From: Actinomycetota bacterium
Lineage (GTDB): Bacteria; Actinomycetota; Acidimicrobiia; IMCC26256; JACDBD01
DNA length: 7,700 bases
Reading direction: 5' to 3'
Assembly (NCBI GenBank): GCA_013695115.1
Contig: JACDBD010000136.1
Coordinates: 1 to 7,700 of the forward strand
A model generated the notes under the pieces. It worked only from the letters and a program-made list of their open reading frames with translations. It was not told where the DNA came from and did not search any database. Below, one piece after another: positions 5,714 through 7,700 of this stretch; the first letter of the stretch is position 1, and each line of letters opens with the position of its first letter. The position numbers and the translations under genes were made by a program.

Positions 5714-6940
5714 TCACGTCTCGATGAGCTCGCCGCACCGGTACGGCACCGCCACCGAGAACGCGGTCCCGTCGCTCAGCACCAGCGACCCGCACGGCGA
5801 TGGGACGTCGTGCGCCTCGGGGAACGCCGTCGGGCCGGCCGTCCCCTTCAGGCGCCATTCGAAGTCGTCGTTGGCAGCGTCGAGGAACCGCTCGGGCGTG
5901 AGCCGCTTGCCGGTCTTGCGCGCGACCTGCACGAACAGGTCGGCCGAGAAGTACCCCGCCGCCAGCTGCGGCGTCAGCGCGGCGTCGGGCTGCACGGCGC
6001 GCACGTCGTCGATCAGGCGCTGCATGGTGGCGTTTTCGGGCGCGGTCTCGAACGGGGCGAATGGCACCAGCGCGGTCGCGCCCGCCTGCACCGAGACGAG
6101 CCGCGGGTCGTACCCGATCGCGTTCGTAAGCACCCCCTGATACCCGAGCGCGCGGAGCGAGCCGGAGACGGCGATGACGTTGGGGAACGCCCCGGTGAGG
6201 AAGACCACGTCGGGAGGGCCGCCGTCGTTCGCGGTCATGATCTCGGTCGCCACCGGCGTGGCGTCGGGAACCCCCGCCGCGGGAACACTCTGCTCGGCGT
6301 ACACGACGTCGATGCCGACGTCCTCGGCCGCGGCGGTGACCGCCTGCTGGTTCCGGCGACCGGCCTGATCGTCGTCGGCGACGACGGCTGCGCTCGTCAT
6401 CCCGGGACCGCCCTCGAAGTATTCCTCGATGAGCTCGCCCCAGACGTTGCTCGCCCCGTCGTTGGGCGGGAACAGGCAGCCGTTGAAGCCGAACGCGTAG
6501 TCGTTGCCGCAGAAGCCGGGGGCGATGCCCCATCCGATGACCGGCACCTGCTCCCGGTCGAGGAGGCGGTCGCCCTCGAAGGCGGGCGTGACGACGGGCA
6601 CGATGGCGAAGACCTGGTCGTTCTCGACCAACGTGCGGACCTCGGTCTCGTCGAGCGCGGCATCGCTCGCGTCGTCGGCGAAGCGGATGAACTCGATCGT
6701 GCGCCCCCCGGGGAGCTCGCCGTCGCGGTTGGCCCGCTCGAAGCGTGCCCGGGCGCCCACGGCGGCGTCGCCATAGAGGTTGGTGTCGCCCAGCCCGCCG
6801 ACCCTGATCGTCGTATCGGTGACCCCGCGGGGATCGGGCCCGCCGCCGGCCCGCTCGGCCTGCGCCACCCCACCCGCGGCGAGCACGGCCACCGAGATGA
6901 GGACTGGTACCGACCGTCGCATCGGGCCAGTCTGCCCCAC
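5714..6940 (-). CDS. ABC transporter substrate-binding protein, Liv (branched-chain amino acid) type
   Basis: This is a 408-residue protein from the GTG at 6940; an in-frame ATG at 6922 gives 402 residues and a more compact signal peptide. The N-terminus is a secretion signal (MRRSVPVLISVAVLAAGGVAQA, cleavage likely after AQA), and no lipobox cysteine follows. The mature part opens with GVTDTTIRVGGLGD and has the periplasmic-binding-protein type 1 layout: YGDAAVGARARFERAN, VPVIGWGIAP, then a second lobe with DVVFLTGAFPNVIAVSGSLRALGYQG. Cys144/Cys155 and Cys383/Cys402 are possible disulfide pairs. It would capture a small ligand outside the cell for a Liv-type importer; the ligand is not necessarily an amino acid. 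It sits 11 bp after the LivF gene. An AGGCGG-like Shine-Dalgarno 6 nt before the GTG supports that start, while the signal peptide favours the ATG. Confidence 0.88.
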   Translation of the reverse strand: MGQTGPMRRSVPVLISVAVLAAGGVAQAERAGGGPDPRGVTDTTIRVGGLGDTNLYGDAAVGARARFERANRDGELPGGRTIEFIRFADDASDAALDETEVRTLVENDQVFAIVPVVTPAFEGDRLLDREQVPVIGWGIAPGFCGNDYAFGFNGCLFPPNDGASNVWGELIEEYFEGGPGMTSAAVVADDDQAGRRNQQAVTAAAEDVGIDVVYAEQSVPAAGVPDATPVATEIMTANDGGPPDVVFLTGAFPNVIAVSGSLRALGYQGVLTNAIGYDPRLVSVQAGATALVPFAPFETAPENATMQRLIDDVRAVQPDAALTPQLAAGYFSADLFVQVARKTGKRLTPERFLDAANDDFEWRLKGTAGPTAFPEAHDVPSPCGSLVLSDGTAFSVAVPYRCGELIET

Positions 6941-6951
6941 CGATCGCCGCC

Positions 6952-7680
6952 TTAGACGCGCGCCACGCCCAGGTAGGTCTCGCTCAGCCGGTCGGCGTCG
7001 GCCTCCTCACGGGGTCCGGTCCAGACGATGCGGCCCAGCTCCATGACCGCGACCGTGTCAGCCAGCGCGAGCGCCTCCCGCGCCTTCTCTTCCACCAGCA
7101 GGAGCGCGACGCCCCGGTCGCGCAGCTCGGCGAGGGCGGCGGCGACCTGCTCCACCGCGATCGGTGCGAGCCCGAGCGTGGGCTCGTCGGCGATGAGCAC
7201 CTCGGGTGGGCTCGCCAACGCCGGCGCGAGCCCGAGCATCTGCTGCTCGCCACCGGAGAGGAGCCCGGCCACCTGCTTGCGGCGTTGACCCAGGATCGGA
7301 AACCGCTCGTACGCCTGCCGGCGCTCGTCCCCGCTGCGCAGGAGGATCGTCAGGTTCTCCTCCACGGTCAGACCGGGAAAGAGGCCGCGGGCCTCGGGCA
7401 CGAGCAGCAGGCCGCGGCGAGCCCGGCGGAAGGGTGGGTCGGCCGTCACGTCGTCGCCATCGAGCAGGATGCGACCGCGAGTGGGCGCGAGAAGCCCCGC
7501 GGCCACCGCGCACAGGGTCGACTTGCCCGCCCCGTTGGCGCCGAGCAGCGTCACCGCCCGGCCGGGGGGCACCGCGAGGTCGACGCCGTGGAGCACCTCG
7601 ACCTCGCCGTATCCCGCCACGATGCCCCGAAGCTGGAGGGCGGCGCCGGGGACGAGCGCCCCGAGAGTCTCTTCCTTCAT
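6952..7680 (-). CDS. livF: Branched-chain amino acid-type ABC transporter ATP-binding protein LivF
   Basis: This is a 242-residue ABC ATPase starting with ATG at 7680. It has an aromatic A-loop region (GYGEVEVLHGVDL), Walker A GANGAGKST (47-55, K53), the LivF-typical VPEARGLFPGLTVEENL (94-110), signature LSGGEQQ (141-147), Walker B VLIADE (161-166) and D-loop TLGLAP. The switch region reads LLVEEKAREALALAD; LivF proteins normally have VEQN and lack the switch histidine, so this fits LivF rather than LivG. A small oddity is LAPALA where most relatives have LARALA. It would power uptake together with LivG and the LivH/LivM permeases, which are not in the window and are expected beyond the right edge. 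The substrate-binding protein follows after 11 bp. The start codon sits in ATGA, suggesting overlap with an upstream stop. Confidence 0.9.
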   Translation of the reverse strand: MKEETLGALVPGAALQLRGIVAGYGEVEVLHGVDLAVPPGRAVTLLGANGAGKSTLCAVAAGLLAPTRGRILLDGDDVTADPPFRRARRGLLLVPEARGLFPGLTVEENLTILLRSGDERRQAYERFPILGQRRKQVAGLLSGGEQQMLGLAPALASPPEVLIADEPTLGLAPIAVEQVAAALAELRDRGVALLLVEEKAREALALADTVAVMELGRIVWTGPREEADADRLSETYLGVARV

Positions 7681-7700
7681 GGTCGGCCTCGCTCCGGCGC
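7677..7700 (-). CDS. Possible 3' end of the upstream ABC gene (livG expected)
   Basis: Reading leftwards from the window edge, one minus-strand frame gives seven codons (APERGRP) ending in TGA at 7679-7677, overlapping the LivF start as ATGA. Such overlaps are usual between livG and livF. Only 24 bases are visible, so identity rests on gene order alone. Confidence 0.25.
   Translation of the reverse strand, partial: APERGRP

Noticed and set aside
3009..6140. A 1043-codon plus-strand open frame running antisense to four genes
   Set aside because: It lies opposite well-supported genes. Over 3654-5702 its codon boundaries coincide with theirs, so a stop would need a TTA, CTA or TCA sense codon, which are rare in GC-rich genes. 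Its translation is Arg-rich, without any recognisable domain.
5810..6955. A 381-codon plus-strand open frame opposite the substrate-binding protein gene
   Set aside because: It is a GC-driven shadow of a gene with a clear signal peptide and family motifs; its translation shows no domain.
1..7700. Defence island, phage, toxin-antitoxin, CRISPR, tRNA or insertion-sequence content
   Set aside because: Apart from the lone HNH gene, nothing in either strand shows such genes or repeats. The remaining genes are metabolic or transport families, so I do not claim a new multi-gene system.

Overview
The window is GC-rich, with almost no non-coding space. Several features point to an actinobacterium, perhaps of the Acidimicrobiia type: a TIGR03083/mycothiol-dependent-isomerase-like gene, a DUF222-HNH (13E12-type) gene, many GTG starts, and -10 boxes of the TAnnnT form lying only 6-9 nt before start codons, as in leaderless transcripts. 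The lineage is inferred from gene content and base composition, not from a marker gene.

Left part, + strand: the 3' end of a PH-like-domain protein (1-318) overlaps by ATGA a HIT-family nucleotide hydrolase/transferase (315-797). After 57 bp comes a DUF222 + HNH nuclease gene (855-2042). Its promoter matches the RecA-NDp/PafBC DNA-damage consensus and would start transcription exactly at its ATG. A free-standing enoyl-CoA hydratase/isomerase-family gene follows (2075-2875); both classical catalytic glutamates are replaced in it.

Right part, - strand, read from right to left: a LivF-type ABC ATPase (6952-7680), a branched-chain-amino-acid-type substrate-binding protein (5714-6940) and a four-helix membrane protein of unknown function (4878-5702) are separated by 11 bp each. 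They look like the distal end of a Liv-type uptake operon whose permease genes and LivG would lie beyond the right edge. A 9-bp stem hairpin directly at the end of the membrane-protein gene, followed by a TAAGCT box 7 nt before the next ATG, suggests a new transcription unit starting there. That unit holds an ACMSD-type amidohydrolase_2 enzyme (3654-4850) and a TIGR03083 mycothiol-dependent-isomerase-like protein (2876-3634). The + and - blocks converge at 2875/2876 with their two stop codons fused as TAGCTA and no intergenic base.

Functionally the window mixes a probable DNA-damage-responsive nuclease gene with accessory catabolism: a Liv-type importer, an amidohydrolase/decarboxylase, a possible thiol-dependent isomerase and a CoA-ester crotonase. 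I found no rRNA, tRNA, CRISPR array, insertion sequence or phage gene. The most interesting points are the damage-type promoter on the DUF222-HNH gene, with an inverted repeat over it, and the hairpin/promoter junction at 4858-4884.
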